This document shows, in pieces, positions 54,629 to 63,547 of a DNA stretch of 64,000 bases (positions within the stretch are counted from its first letter, which is position 1; every line of letters starts with the position of its first letter). Below the pieces are notes generated by a model. The model saw only the letters and a program-made list of their open reading frames with translations, made no database searches and was not told the DNA's origin. Source of the DNA: Duganella sp. sic0402 (lineage in GTDB: Bacteria; Pseudomonadota; Gammaproteobacteria; Burkholderiales; Burkholderiaceae_D); contig NZ_JAHUWK010000002.1 in the NCBI RefSeq assembly GCF_019219065.1, positions 620,001-684,000 on the forward strand, written 5' to 3'. The position numbers were made by a program, and so were the translations under genes.

Positions 54629-56746
54629 ATGAAATTGAATCTGGTGATGCTGGCCGCCCTGAGCGCTGCCGGCCTGGTGGCATGTGGCGGCGATAACAAT
54701 CCTGTTGCAGTGACACCACCTGCCACCCCGGCGATCCCGGAAGGCACCACCGTCACGCTGGCCCTGTTGGAAACCACCGACATCCACACCAACGTGATGA
54801 GCTACAACTACTACTCGCTGGCCGAAGACACCAGCCTGGGCCTGGAGCGCACAGCTTCGCTGGTCAAAGCCGCCCGCGCCGAGAACCCGAACAACCTGCT
54901 GCTGGACGACGGCGACACCATCCAGGGCACGCTGCTGGGCGACCTGCAAGCTGTCACCAAGCCTATCCCGTGCGCTGAAACACTGGCCGTGCACAAAGTC
55001 ATGAACGCCATGAAATTTGACGGCGGCGGCTTCGGCAACCACGAATTCAACTATGGCCTGCCCTTCCTGAGCCAGGTCACCAATACCGATTTCGGCATTC
55101 CCGGCGTCACCAAGCCGACCGGCAGCTGCGGCGCGCCAACCTTCCCGATGGTGCTGACCAACGTCACCGGCGTCGCCAGCGGCAAGCCTATCGTGCAGCC
55201 ATACACGCTGCTGCCGCGCACCTTCTCGGCGGTGAAACCGGATGGCAGCAAGCTGGACGTCAAACTCAACATCGGCATCATGAGCTTTGTGCCGCCGCAG
55301 ATCCTCGAATGGGACCAGAAGAACCTGCAAGGCAAGGTGGCTGTCAGCGGCGTGCAGGAAGCGGCCAAGCAATACGTGCCTGAAATGCGCACCAAAGGCG
55401 CGGACCTGGTGGTAGCGCTGTCGCACGGCGGCCTCGACCCAAGCGCCTACAGCCCGAAAATGGAAAACGGCTCCTACCACCTGACCACCACCGGCATCGA
55501 TGCGCTGATGATCGGCCACTCGCACCTGATCTTCCCGAAAGGTAAAGAAGTCGGCGCGGCGGCATTGGACGCCTCGTTCGCTTCCTTCCCTGCCAGCGCC
55601 AACATCGACGCCGTCAATGGCTTCGTCAACGGCGTGCCGACCGTGATGGCGCAGAGCTGGGGCCGCCGCCTCGGCATCATCAAGATGACGCTGGCCTACA
55701 CCAACGGCAAATGGGTGGTGCAGCCGACCAAGACCACGGTCGAATCGCGCGGCTTCAAGTACACCGACGGCGCCACCAACATCGCCGCCGACAGCAGCGT
55801 GGCGCCGTTGATCGCCACCGAGCACGCGGCCACCATCGCCTTCGCCAAGCAGCCGCTGGGCGTGACCACCGACTTCGAGATGTCCTCGTACTTCTCGCTG
55901 GCCGGTGACGTGACCGCGATCCAGCTGGTCAACCAGGCACAGCTGGCTTATGTGAAGAACTTCATCGCCACCAGCACCGACGCGACGCTGGCCAGCTACA
56001 AAAACATTCCAGTGATCTCGTGCAGCGCGCCGTTCAAGGCCGGCCGCAATGGTCCATCCGACTTCACCGATGTGGCGCCGGGCGCCAGCAGCACGGCCCC
56101 GGTCGGCCTGCAAGTGCGCAATCCTGGCGACCTGTACCTGTACTCGAACAACAACCTGCAAGCGGTGAAAATCAAGGGCTCCGATCTGAAAGCCTGGCTG
56201 GAAACGGCCGCCAGGCAGTTCGGCCAGATCGATCCGGCCAAGACCAGCGAACAGGACCTGGTGCCGTCGTACAGCACCATCTACAACTACGACGTGTTCT
56301 ACGCCGAAGACAACGCACTGACCTACCAGATCGACGTGACCAAGCCAGCCGGCAGCCGCATCGTCAACCTGACCTACAAGGGCAAGGCGATTGCTGACAG
56401 CGACGACTTCATCGTCGCCACCAATGACTACCGGGCGGGCGGCGGTGGTGCAGTGCCTGGCATCGACGGCAGCAAGACCATCATCAAGTCGCCAGACGCC
56501 AACCAGACCGTGGTCAGCAACTACCTGACCGCGCAAGGCGCAGCCACCGGCAAGGTCACGCTGGCCGGCAACGGCAGCGCGCGCAGCTGGAGCTTCGTCA
56601 AGACCACGACGGCTGGTCCGGTGATCCTGCGCTCCGCGCCTGGCCACCTGGCGCTGGCGAAGAGCAGCGGCCTGGCGGCAGTGGCGGCGGAAGGCGGCCT
56701 GGACGCCAGCGGCTTTGCCAAGTACACCATCGACCTGAGCAAATAA
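54629..56746 (+). CDS. 5'-nucleotidase/2',3'-cyclic phosphodiesterase family lipoprotein (UshA/CpdB type)
   Basis: A 705-residue lipoprotein (lipobox LVAC). The metallophosphoesterase domain has LLETTDIHTNVMSY, LLDDGDTIQGTLLGD, FGNHEFNYG, ALSHGGLDPS and LMIGHSHLIFP, which supply the dinuclear-metal ligands. The C-terminal 5'-nucleotidase domain has VTAIQLVNQAQLAYVK. It releases phosphate from nucleotides in the periplasm or at the outer membrane. A Pho-box-like promoter precedes it, and the Sel1 lipoprotein gene follows after two bases. Confidence 0.9.
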   Translation: MKLNLVMLAALSAAGLVACGGDNNPVAVTPPATPAIPEGTTVTLALLETTDIHTNVMSYNYYSLAEDTSLGLERTASLVKAARAENPNNLLLDDGDTIQGTLLGDLQAVTKPIPCAETLAVHKVMNAMKFDGGGFGNHEFNYGLPFLSQVTNTDFGIPGVTKPTGSCGAPTFPMVLTNVTGVASGKPIVQPYTLLPRTFSAVKPDGSKLDVKLNIGIMSFVPPQILEWDQKNLQGKVAVSGVQEAAKQYVPEMRTKGADLVVALSHGGLDPSAYSPKMENGSYHLTTTGIDALMIGHSHLIFPKGKEVGAAALDASFASFPASANIDAVNGFVNGVPTVMAQSWGRRLGIIKMTLAYTNGKWVVQPTKTTVESRGFKYTDGATNIAADSSVAPLIATEHAATIAFAKQPLGVTTDFEMSSYFSLAGDVTAIQLVNQAQLAYVKNFIATSTDATLASYKNIPVISCSAPFKAGRNGPSDFTDVAPGASSTAPVGLQVRNPGDLYLYSNNNLQAVKIKGSDLKAWLETAARQFGQIDPAKTSEQDLVPSYSTIYNYDVFYAEDNALTYQIDVTKPAGSRIVNLTYKGKAIADSDDFIVATNDYRAGGGGAVPGIDGSKTIIKSPDANQTVVSNYLTAQGAATGKVTLAGNGSARSWSFVKTTTAGPVILRSAPGHLALAKSSGLAAVAAEGGLDASGFAKYTIDLSK

Positions 56747-56748
56747 TC

Positions 56749-57471
56749 ATGCGCCTCTTCATCGCACTGCTGGGCTCGGCCTTGCTGTTCGGCTGCCAGA
56801 TCCAGCACGAAAAACCGACTTCCGCGCAGATCGAAGTGATCGGCATGAAAGCCAAGCAGGAAGCGGACGCGCACGCCGAGCGCAAGCTGATGGCCTGGGC
56901 GCAGCAGGATATGCCGGTGGCGCAGCGCGAACTGGGGATACTCTACCAGTCGCGTCCCAGCCAGCGTGATGAAGCGCTAAAGCTGTTTGGCCTGGCGGCG
57001 CGCGGTGGCGATGGAGAGGCAGCGTTCCAGCTGGGCGAGATGTTGCGCGTCGGCGTGCTGGGCGTGCCGTCTGCGCCGGCCGCGGCGGCGCCGTGGTACC
57101 AGCAGGCGGCGCAAGGCAGGCATGCCAGGGCCGCACTGGCCCTGGGCCTGCTCTACAAAAACGGCAATGGCGTCACGCGTGACGACGCGCAGGCGGCGCA
57201 CTGGCTGTCGGTGGCCAGCGAGTTGGGGAATGCGCACGCCATGTTCCTGCTCTCCAACATCTACAACCAAGGCCTGGGCGTCCAGCAAGACCGTGCACAG
57301 GCCCGCGCACTGCTGGAGGAAGCCGCTGAGCACGAATATCCGCCGGCCCTGCAAGAGCTCGCCATGACAGTCGAGCTGGGCGACGCCCACAGTCCCAAGG
57401 ACATCTTGCGCGCCAGCCACCTGATGAAAGAAGCCAGCGAACACCGCCGCAATAACTGGAATCGTTTTTAA
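56749..57471 (+). CDS. Sel1-repeat lipoprotein
   Basis: A 240-residue lipoprotein (lipobox LLFGC) with about five Sel1-like repeats of 36 residues: DMPVAQRELGILYQSRPSQRDEALKLFGLAARGGDGEAAFQLGEMLR, then GRHARAALALGLLYKNGNGVTRDDAQAAHWLSVASELGNAHAMFLLSNIYNQGLGVQQDRAQARALLEEAAEHEYP. Such solenoids bind partner proteins. It is two bases from the nucleotidase gene and very likely co-transcribed with it. Confidence 0.87.
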   Translation: MRLFIALLGSALLFGCQIQHEKPTSAQIEVIGMKAKQEADAHAERKLMAWAQQDMPVAQRELGILYQSRPSQRDEALKLFGLAARGGDGEAAFQLGEMLRVGVLGVPSAPAAAAPWYQQAAQGRHARAALALGLLYKNGNGVTRDDAQAAHWLSVASELGNAHAMFLLSNIYNQGLGVQQDRAQARALLEEAAEHEYPPALQELAMTVELGDAHSPKDILRASHLMKEASEHRRNNWNRF

Positions 57472-57488
57472 CCGCAACAGCGGCAGCA

Positions 57489-57568
57489 CCTTGCGTGGTC
57501 CGGCGCACAGACCGGTTGGGACGGGGCTTTTAGACTGGCCCGGTAGTCCCTTCATTAGCCACGCAAGG
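57489..57568. promoter_or_regulatory. Long inverted repeat that would pair with the hemerythrin ribosome-binding site
   Basis: CCTTGCGTGG (57489-57498) and CCACGCAAGG (57559-57568) are perfect inverted arms. GGGAC (57518-57522) and GTCCC (57546-57550) can form an inner stem. The right arm overlaps AAGGAG (57565-57570), the Shine-Dalgarno of the hemerythrin gene at 57576. If transcribed, the stem would hide that site. It could alternatively be a protein-binding DNA palindrome. Confidence 0.5.
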
Positions 57569-57575
57569 AGCCGAT

Positions 57576-58082
57576 ATGAGAACCACCTCCCACTCGCCGG
57601 GCAAGATTCCCAAGCCCATCCCCACCGAAAGCCAGCCTGAAGACGCGATTTCGCTGCTGATCGAAGATCACGAAACCGTCAAGACAATGTTTGAACAGTT
57701 CGAAGAACTGGGCGACCGGGCCCACGTCAGCAAGCACAAGCTCGCGCTGCAAATCTGCGAGGAACTGACCAAGCACACGATGATCGAGGAAGAAATCTTC
57801 TATCCCGCCGTGCGCAAAGTGCTCAAGGAAGACGACCTGATGGACGAGGCCATTGTCGAGCACGCCTCGGCCAAGGACCTGATCGCGCAGATCCAGAGCA
57901 TGGAGCCGACCGACGACCTGTTCGACGCCAAAGTCAAAGTGCTGTCGGAAATGATCGACCACCACGTCGAGGAAGAAGAAACCGAAATGTTCCCCAAAGT
58001 CCGCAAAACCAAGCTGGACCTGGAAGAGCTGGGCGTAGCCATGTCCGCCCGCAAGGAACAAATCCAGCTGCCGCCAGCATAA
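57576..58082 (+). CDS. Hemerythrin-domain protein
   Basis: A 168-residue cytoplasmic protein. Histidine and carboxylate ligands for a di-iron site are in ISLLIEDHETVKTMFEQFEE, LTKHTMIEEEIFYPAVRK, IVEHASAKDLIAQI and MIDHHVEEEETEMFPKV, in the hemerythrin spacing. It binds oxygen or nitric oxide, or repairs iron, in bacterial examples. It has AAGGAG six bases before the ATG, but that site lies in the long inverted repeat described at 57489. It is convergent with the CoaD-HD gene, 11 bases apart. Confidence 0.88.
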   Translation: MRTTSHSPGKIPKPIPTESQPEDAISLLIEDHETVKTMFEQFEELGDRAHVSKHKLALQICEELTKHTMIEEEIFYPAVRKVLKEDDLMDEAIVEHASAKDLIAQIQSMEPTDDLFDAKVKVLSEMIDHHVEEEETEMFPKVRKTKLDLEELGVAMSARKEQIQLPPA

Positions 58083-58093
58083 TCAACCCCGGT

Positions 58094-59230
58094 TTAGAGG
58101 CGGGCGATCTCGCGCTGCATATTGTCGATGGCGCGCTGGTTGTATTGTTCGGCGAAGTAGCCGTTGCCGAATAGTTGTTCCGCTTGCGCCTTGCGACATA
58201 GGTGCGCCAGCGCGCCACTGCGCTGCTTGCGGTATTCGTCATCCGGCAGATGGATGTATTCCTGCCGGATGGCGCGCGCGTAGTTCTGGTAGACCTCGTC
58301 GTCCTGACCGAGGATCGCCAGATCCACGCTCAGCAGCACGTCTTTCAGGCGATGCGTGATCGATGCGCCCTGGAAGTGGTCGGTGGCGCGTATCAGCTCG
58401 GCCGCGTCGCCCATTTCCTGCCCCAGGTGGCTGCCCAGCCACAGCTGCGCGCTGGCTTCTTCGTTGCTCAGTTCGGACTCGCCGCCGAAACCATACTCGG
58501 CGTCATGGAACCAGAACGCCTGCTTGATGATGTCGACATCGGCCGGGTCCGGCCGCGTATTGGCCGCCCAGACGCGGATTTCACACAAGCCATGCACCAG
58601 GTGGTCGAGGTTGTGATAGTGCCGCGCCGCGCCGCCGTAGCATGCCGGCCCGGTGAGCCGGGCAAACCAGTCGTCCGCATGGGCGATGGCGGTGGCGTCG
58701 CGGTGCTCATAGTCCCACAGCGTTTCCCATTCCTTGCGCAGCCAGCTCAGCACCCAGGCGTGATAGCCCGGCCCCGGCACGAATTTCTTCATGATCCAGT
58801 TCCAGCCAATCGGCCCTTCCAGGGCTTTGACAAACGAGGAGCTGACCGAGCCCAGGTCGCGCGGCGGCATGACGAATACCGTCTTCGCGCCCTGCAGCAC
58901 GTCGACATTGGTTTGCTGGATCAGGTTCTCGTAATCGAAATCGGCAGTGGTGCGGATGCCGCGTATCAGGCAGTGCACGCCCTGCTTCTTGGCTGCGCGC
59001 GCCGTGTAGTCGCCACGCACAATCACCACCGAGACATTGTCCCAGCCCTGCTCGGCGCAGCTGAGCGCAATAATGCTCTTGCGCTCCTCGGCAGTGAATT
59101 TGGGCTTTTTGGCGGGATTTTCAGACAGGAAGACCACTACCTCGTCCGCCAGCGAACGGGCTTCGTTGATCACCCACATATGACCATTGGTGATCGGGTC
59201 CAGGGTTCCCGAAAATCCGATTTTCTTCAT
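58094..59230 (-). CDS. CoaD-like nucleotidyltransferase fused to an HD-type hydrolase domain
   Basis: A 378-residue fusion. Residues 1 to about 160 follow phosphopantetheine adenylyltransferase: GFSGTLDPITNGHMWVI (T-G-H motif, LD in place of FD), SENPAKKPKFTAEERKSII, LIRGIRTTADFDYENLIQQTN and VFVMPPRDLGSVSSSFVKAL. The C-terminal half is HD-like: GGAARHYHNLDHLVHGL, IKQAFWFHDAEYG and LLSVDLAILG, giving H...HD...D metal ligands. Typical CoaD proteins are about 160 residues and stand alone. The start at 59230 has GGAG six bases before. It follows the sensor kinase by 32 bases on the same strand. Confidence 0.85.
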   Translation of the reverse strand: MKKIGFSGTLDPITNGHMWVINEARSLADEVVVFLSENPAKKPKFTAEERKSIIALSCAEQGWDNVSVVIVRGDYTARAAKKQGVHCLIRGIRTTADFDYENLIQQTNVDVLQGAKTVFVMPPRDLGSVSSSFVKALEGPIGWNWIMKKFVPGPGYHAWVLSWLRKEWETLWDYEHRDATAIAHADDWFARLTGPACYGGAARHYHNLDHLVHGLCEIRVWAANTRPDPADVDIIKQAFWFHDAEYGFGGESELSNEEASAQLWLGSHLGQEMGDAAELIRATDHFQGASITHRLKDVLLSVDLAILGQDDEVYQNYARAIRQEYIHLPDDEYRKQRSGALAHLCRKAQAEQLFGNGYFAEQYNQRAIDNMQREIARL

Positions 59231-59262
59231 GCGCCACTCCAGCACCGTCTAAACACGGCATT

Positions 59263-60651
59263 TTAGACTGGAGTGGGCTTGCCAGTCTCAGGAAAATCAA
59301 CCTTGACTTTTAGGCCACCCAGGCGTTCGGACTGGTCCAGCGACAGCGTGGCGTTGTGGCGCTCGGCCACCGACTGCACAATCGCCATGCCCAGACCGCT
59401 ACCGCCAGCAGGGCTTCCGGGCACACGGTAGAAGCGGCTGAACACCCGTTCGCGCTCCTCGGCGGGGATGCCGGGACCGGAATCTTCCACGCTCAGCACG
59501 ATCCTCGGCTTGGCGTTTTTTGTGGCGGCCACGCTACGCCGCAGGTCGATATCGACCGTACCGCCAGCCGGCGTGTACTTGATGGCGTTGTCGATCAAAT
59601 TGCGCAGAAGAATCACCAGCGCGTCCTGCTGCCCCGCCACCACCACCTCATCGGCATGATGCAGGCCCAGGTCGATCTGGCGCGCCTGCGCCAGCCCGTT
59701 CATATCGCCCAGCACCCGCTTGACCACATCGCCCAGGCTGACCGGCTCCAGCTTGATTTCCTCGCTGCCGCCCTCCTGGCGCGCCAGCATCAGCAACTGC
59801 TCCACCAGCCGCGTCGCCCGTTCAATGCCGGCCGAGACGCGCGACACCGCCACCTTGCGCGCCGCCTCGTCCTGCGCGCGCTCCAGGCTCAGCACTTGCA
59901 GTTTCAGCGCCGCCAGCGGCGTGCGCAGCTCGTGCGCGGCGTCGGCCACAAAGTGCTGCTGCGCCTCGAACGCGGTGCGCACGCGGACAAACAGCAGGTT
60001 CAGCTCCTGCACCAGCGGCAGTACTTCATCCGGCAAATCGTTTTCCGACACCGGCGATAAATCCTCGGCCTGGCGCGCCGCCACCTGCCGCTTGACCCGC
60101 GACACCGGCGCCAGCGAGCCCGACACCACCCACCACACCACCAGCATCAGCACCGGCGCCATCACGGCAATCGGGCCGACCGTGCGCAGCGCCAGCGTGC
60201 CGGCCATGCGCTGCCGCACCGCCATGTCCTGTGCGATCTGCACCGTCTGGTTGGAAGTCTGCACCGAGAACACCCGGTAAGTCGTATTGTTGACGCGAAC
60301 GTTGGAGAAGCCCAGCACCGCGCGCTGCGGCAACGCGGCGCGCGACAGCGAGCGGAACACTTGCGCGCCATCCGGGGTCCACACCTGCACCACCAGGTCG
60401 TCGTTTTCGGGATCGGCAGCCGTGTCGGCTGCCTTGTTGGTCAGCGTGGCGCTGGAACGCAGCGACATCGCCATCTGCTGCATATGATAGTCGAAGATCT
60501 GGTCAGCGTCGCTGAGCGCGCTGCGGTAGGCAATCATCGCTTGCGCGATGGCCGCCATGATGATGGCCGCCAGCAGGAACCACAGCAAGCGGCCGCGCAA
60601 GGAGTGCGTCACCACCGGCACGCGCGGCAGTGGCGGCATCCTCACTTTCAT
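59263..60651 (-). CDS. Sensor histidine kinase partner of the DegP operon regulator
   Basis: A 462-residue membrane kinase: helix 1 (LRGRLLWFLLAAIIMAAIAQAMI), a periplasmic sensor of about 110 residues, helix 2 (IAVMAPVLMLVVWWVVSG), a HAMP, then FVADAAHELRTPLAALKL, NLIDNAIKYTPAGG, DSGPGI and GSGLGMAIV. Its stop is 32 bases from the CoaD-HD start and its start overlaps the regulator stop (ATGA). Confidence 0.93.
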   Translation of the reverse strand: MKVRMPPLPRVPVVTHSLRGRLLWFLLAAIIMAAIAQAMIAYRSALSDADQIFDYHMQQMAMSLRSSATLTNKAADTAADPENDDLVVQVWTPDGAQVFRSLSRAALPQRAVLGFSNVRVNNTTYRVFSVQTSNQTVQIAQDMAVRQRMAGTLALRTVGPIAVMAPVLMLVVWWVVSGSLAPVSRVKRQVAARQAEDLSPVSENDLPDEVLPLVQELNLLFVRVRTAFEAQQHFVADAAHELRTPLAALKLQVLSLERAQDEAARKVAVSRVSAGIERATRLVEQLLMLARQEGGSEEIKLEPVSLGDVVKRVLGDMNGLAQARQIDLGLHHADEVVVAGQQDALVILLRNLIDNAIKYTPAGGTVDIDLRRSVAATKNAKPRIVLSVEDSGPGIPAEERERVFSRFYRVPGSPAGGSGLGMAIVQSVAERHNATLSLDQSERLGGLKVKVDFPETGKPTPV

Positions 60652-61307
60652 AGTTTAGGCACCATGTAGCCGAGGCCGCGCACGTTCTGAATCAGTTCGG
60701 CGCCCAGCTTTTTGCGCAAGCCGTGAATATAGACTTCCACCGCATTGCTGTTGACTTCGTCCTTCCAGCTATACAGTTTTTCTTCCAGCTGATGGCGCGA
60801 CAGCACGATGCCAGGCCGCGCGATCAGCGCTTCCAGCACTGCCCATTCGCGTGCCGACAGGCTGACCGGCTTACCATCGGCGATGACTTCGCGGGTTTGC
60901 GGATTGACGGTGACGTTGCCGTGTTCGAACACCGGTTCGGCGCGGCCGGCCGAACGGCGCAGCAGCGCGCGGATGCGGGCCAGCAGTTCGTCCAGGTCAT
61001 AGGGTTTGAGTACGTAGTCGTCGGCGCCGGCGTCCAGGCCGGCGATGCGCTGCTCCTTGGCGTCGCGCGCGGTGGCGATCAGCACCGGCGTCAGCTCCTT
61101 GCGCAGACGCATCGAGCGCAGCACTTCCAGGCCGTCCTTGCGCGGCAGACCCAGGTCCAGCAGCACCAGGTCATACGTCTGGGTTTGCAAGGCGGTATCG
61201 GCCATGTCGCCGTCCTTGACCCAGTCAACCGCGTAGTGCTCGGCGCGCAGCAGGTCGAGCACTACCTCGCCGATCATCGTATCGTCTTCTACCAGCAGAA
61301 GTCGCAT
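60648..61307 (-). CDS. OmpR-family response regulator downstream of degP
   Basis: A 219-residue regulator with the EDD pocket at residues 8-9, phosphoacceptor Asp51 (LVLLDLGLPRKDG), conserved Lys in VLKPY, and a winged-helix end (SLSAREWAVLEALIARPGIVLSRHQLEEKLYSWKDE, HGLRKKLGAELIQNVRGLGY). It is 49 bases after degP on the same strand. AAAGGA lies eight bases before the ATG. The pair probably senses envelope stress or controls degP. Confidence 0.93.
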   Translation of the reverse strand: MRLLLVEDDTMIGEVVLDLLRAEHYAVDWVKDGDMADTALQTQTYDLVLLDLGLPRKDGLEVLRSMRLRKELTPVLIATARDAKEQRIAGLDAGADDYVLKPYDLDELLARIRALLRRSAGRAEPVFEHGNVTVNPQTREVIADGKPVSLSAREWAVLEALIARPGIVLSRHQLEEKLYSWKDEVNSNAVEVYIHGLRKKLGAELIQNVRGLGYMVPKL

Positions 61308-61356
61308 ATTGTTATTCCTTTCTGTTTTTGTTCAGCGTTCTCTGCCGGCCCGAAGC

Positions 61357-62859
61357 TTACCCCAGGCGGACCGGTATGAAGATTTTATCGTCGCCGCGCT
61401 GGATCAGCAATGCCACCGATTTGGAGGACTTGCCGACCATCTCGCGCACCTGGTCGATGCTGTTGACCGGGCGGCCGTTCACCGACAGCAGCACGTCGCC
61501 CGGCTGCACGCCGGCGCTGGCCGCCGCGCCGCCTGCGTCCTGGATCAGCAGACCGTTAGGCAGACCAGCCTCCTGGCGTTCCGCCGGATTCAGCGGACGC
61601 AACGCCAGGCCGAGGCGCAGCTTGGCCGAAGCCTGATCGCCGGAGGCGTCCGCCTGCGCCGCCACTTTATCATTGGCGTTGCCCAGCGTGGCGCTGATCT
61701 GCACCGGTTTACCCTGGCGCCAGACATCCAGGGTGATTTTCTCACCCGGCGTCGACAGGCCAACCATCGACGGCAAATCGACCGAGCTGATGATCTTCTG
61801 GCCATTCAGCGAGCGGATCACGTCGCCAGCTTTCAGTCCGGCCTTGTCGGCCGGACTGCCGCGCTCCACATTCGAGATCAGCGCGCCTTCCGGGGTGGCC
61901 AGGTTGAAGGAATCGGCAAAGCCCTGATTCACTTCCTGCACCGTCACGCCCAGCTTGGCGTGCACCACCTTGCCGGTGGCGACGATCTGGTTCTTGATCT
62001 TGTTCGCCACATCAATCGGGATGGCAAACGACAAGCCCTGGTAGCCGCCGGTCTGGCTATAAATCTGCGAGTTGATACCGACCACCTCGCCGCGCGTGTT
62101 GAACAGCGGGCCGCCGGAGTTACCCGGATTGACCGCCACGTCGGTCTGGATGAAGGGCACGTTACCATCCGGCAGCGAGCGGCCCTTGGCGCTGACCACG
62201 CCGGCGGTCACGGTGTTATCCAGGCCGTAGGGCGAGCCGATCGCCAGCACCCATTCGCCGACTTTCAGGTCGTTGCTCTTGGCCAATGGCACCACCGGCA
62301 AGTTCTTGGCATCGATCTTCAGCACCGCGACATCGCTTTGCGGATCGGAACCCAGCACCTTGGCGCGGAATTCGCGGCGGTCGGTCAGTTTGACCACCAC
62401 CTCGGTAGCGTCGCGCACCACGTGCGCATTGGTCAGGATGATGCCGTCCGGGCTGATGATGAAGCCGGAGCCAAGGCCGTGCGTCGGCATCTGGCGCTGC
62501 TGGCCGCGCTGCTGGCCTTGGAAGCGGCGGAAAAATTCGTAGAACGGATCGTCGGCAAATGGATCGTTGCGGCCTTGCGGGCCGTCGCCATCGTAGGCGG
62601 TCTTGGTACTGCCGGTGACATTGATGTTGACCACCGCCGGGCCGTTATGGGCGACGATGACGCTGAAGTCAGGCAGGGAAATGGCCGGTGCAGCGACTGG
62701 CGCTGGCGCGGCGGCGACTGCCGGGGCGACCATGGCGACAGTGGGCGCGTTGGCGGCAGCCACGGCGGCATTCTGCTTGACTGCGACCGCACCGCCGACG
62801 CCGACCACGCCCAGTACGGCGACGGCGATGGCGGCACGCTTGAGAGTAGTGTTGGACAT
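61357..62859 (-). CDS. degP: Periplasmic serine protease/chaperone DegP (Do family)
   Basis: A 500-residue HtrA protease with a signal-anchor (AAIAVAVLGVVGVGGAVAV). The triad is in NAHVVRDATEVVVKLTDRREFRAKVLGSDPQSDVAVLKI (His, Asp) and VNPGNSGGPLFNTRGEVVG (Ser), followed by two PDZ domains (GVTVQEVNQGFADSFNL to VRSLNGQKI; and GLLIQDAGGAAASAGVQPGDVLLSVNGRPV). It degrades misfolded envelope proteins. The start at 62859 has AGGAG seven bases before; the upstream ATG at 62877 is less good. Confidence 0.95.
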   Translation of the reverse strand: MSNTTLKRAAIAVAVLGVVGVGGAVAVKQNAAVAAANAPTVAMVAPAVAAAPAPVAAPAISLPDFSVIVAHNGPAVVNINVTGSTKTAYDGDGPQGRNDPFADDPFYEFFRRFQGQQRGQQRQMPTHGLGSGFIISPDGIILTNAHVVRDATEVVVKLTDRREFRAKVLGSDPQSDVAVLKIDAKNLPVVPLAKSNDLKVGEWVLAIGSPYGLDNTVTAGVVSAKGRSLPDGNVPFIQTDVAVNPGNSGGPLFNTRGEVVGINSQIYSQTGGYQGLSFAIPIDVANKIKNQIVATGKVVHAKLGVTVQEVNQGFADSFNLATPEGALISNVERGSPADKAGLKAGDVIRSLNGQKIISSVDLPSMVGLSTPGEKITLDVWRQGKPVQISATLGNANDKVAAQADASGDQASAKLRLGLALRPLNPAERQEAGLPNGLLIQDAGGAAASAGVQPGDVLLSVNGRPVNSIDQVREMVGKSSKSVALLIQRGDDKIFIPVRLG

Positions 62860-62883
62860 AACGGTTCTCCTATGCATGAGACT

Positions 62884-62925
62884 TTAGATGTATCTAATAT
62901 GAGCCTAAAAACTTAGGCGCTGCTT
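62884..62925. promoter_or_regulatory. TTAG-rich palindrome array in front of degP
   Basis: TTAGATGTATCTAA (62884-62897) is a perfect 6+6 inverted repeat, GCCTAA...TTAGGC (62903-62908 and 62913-62918) is a second, and a further TTAG lies at about 62923. Five TTAG/CTAA words in about 45 bases directly upstream of degP look like tandem operators; the partner regulator could bind them. Confidence 0.45.
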
Positions 62926-62961
62926 AGAAAATCGCGGCCGAAATATCTTGTTACAACGCAA

Positions 62962-62985
62962 AACTGGCCGGATAACCGGCCAGTT
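62962..62985. terminator. Perfect stem-loop terminator between hsp20 and degP
   Basis: AACTGGCCGG and CCGGCCAGTT pair perfectly around ATAA. Read on the minus strand it follows the hsp20 stop (63009) and ends in TTTTG. It separates the two stress genes. Confidence 0.75.
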
Positions 62986-63008
62986 GCAAGGACTACATGA
63001 TAGCGGAA

Positions 63009-63461
63009 TCAGGCAGCGCGCTGCTCCAGCGCGGTCACGTTGTCACCACCGTCGATGACGATTTTACGTGGTTTCAGCGCTTCCGGAATCTCACGCACCA
63101 GTTCGATGGTCAGCATGCCGTTGTCGAAGCTGGCGCCGGTCACTTTGACGTGGTTGGCCAGCTGGAAGCGCTGTTCGAAGTCGCGGGCGGCGATGCCGCG
63201 GTGCAGGAAGGTGCGCTCGGTGGCGTCCTTCTGCTTGCGGCCAACCACGGTCAGCGAATCACGCTCGAAGGTGATGTCGATTTCCGCACGGCTGAAGCCT
63301 GCCAGCGCCATCACGATGCGGTATTGGTCATCCGATACCAGTTCGATGTTGTAGGGAGGATAGCTAGGGGCATCGTTGCGCTGGGCGTCGTTCAGCATTT
63401 GTGCCAGACGATCAAAGCCGATGGCGGAACGGTACAGTGGGGCGAGGTCGAAAGTACGCAT
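63009..63461 (-). CDS. Hsp20/alpha-crystallin small heat-shock protein (IbpA-like)
   Basis: A 150-residue small heat-shock protein. It begins MRTFDLAPLYRSAIGFDRLAQMLN, characteristic of IbpA-type proteins; the alpha-crystallin domain runs from YNIELVSDDQYRIVMALAGFSRAEIDITFERDSLTVVG to FDNGMLTIELVREIPEALKPRKIVI. An AAAAGGA ribosome site precedes it. The leader of about 90 bases starts after a heat-shock-like promoter at 63548-63577. Confidence 0.93.
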   Translation of the reverse strand: MRTFDLAPLYRSAIGFDRLAQMLNDAQRNDAPSYPPYNIELVSDDQYRIVMALAGFSRAEIDITFERDSLTVVGRKQKDATERTFLHRGIAARDFEQRFQLANHVKVTGASFDNGMLTIELVREIPEALKPRKIVIDGGDNVTALEQRAA

Positions 63462-63547
63462 GATAGATATCCTTTTAAAAATAAGCGATAAGTTGATATT
63501 CGGGGAGCATCCCCTCTCGCGGTCCCCATCTGGGCAACCGCTGAGTC

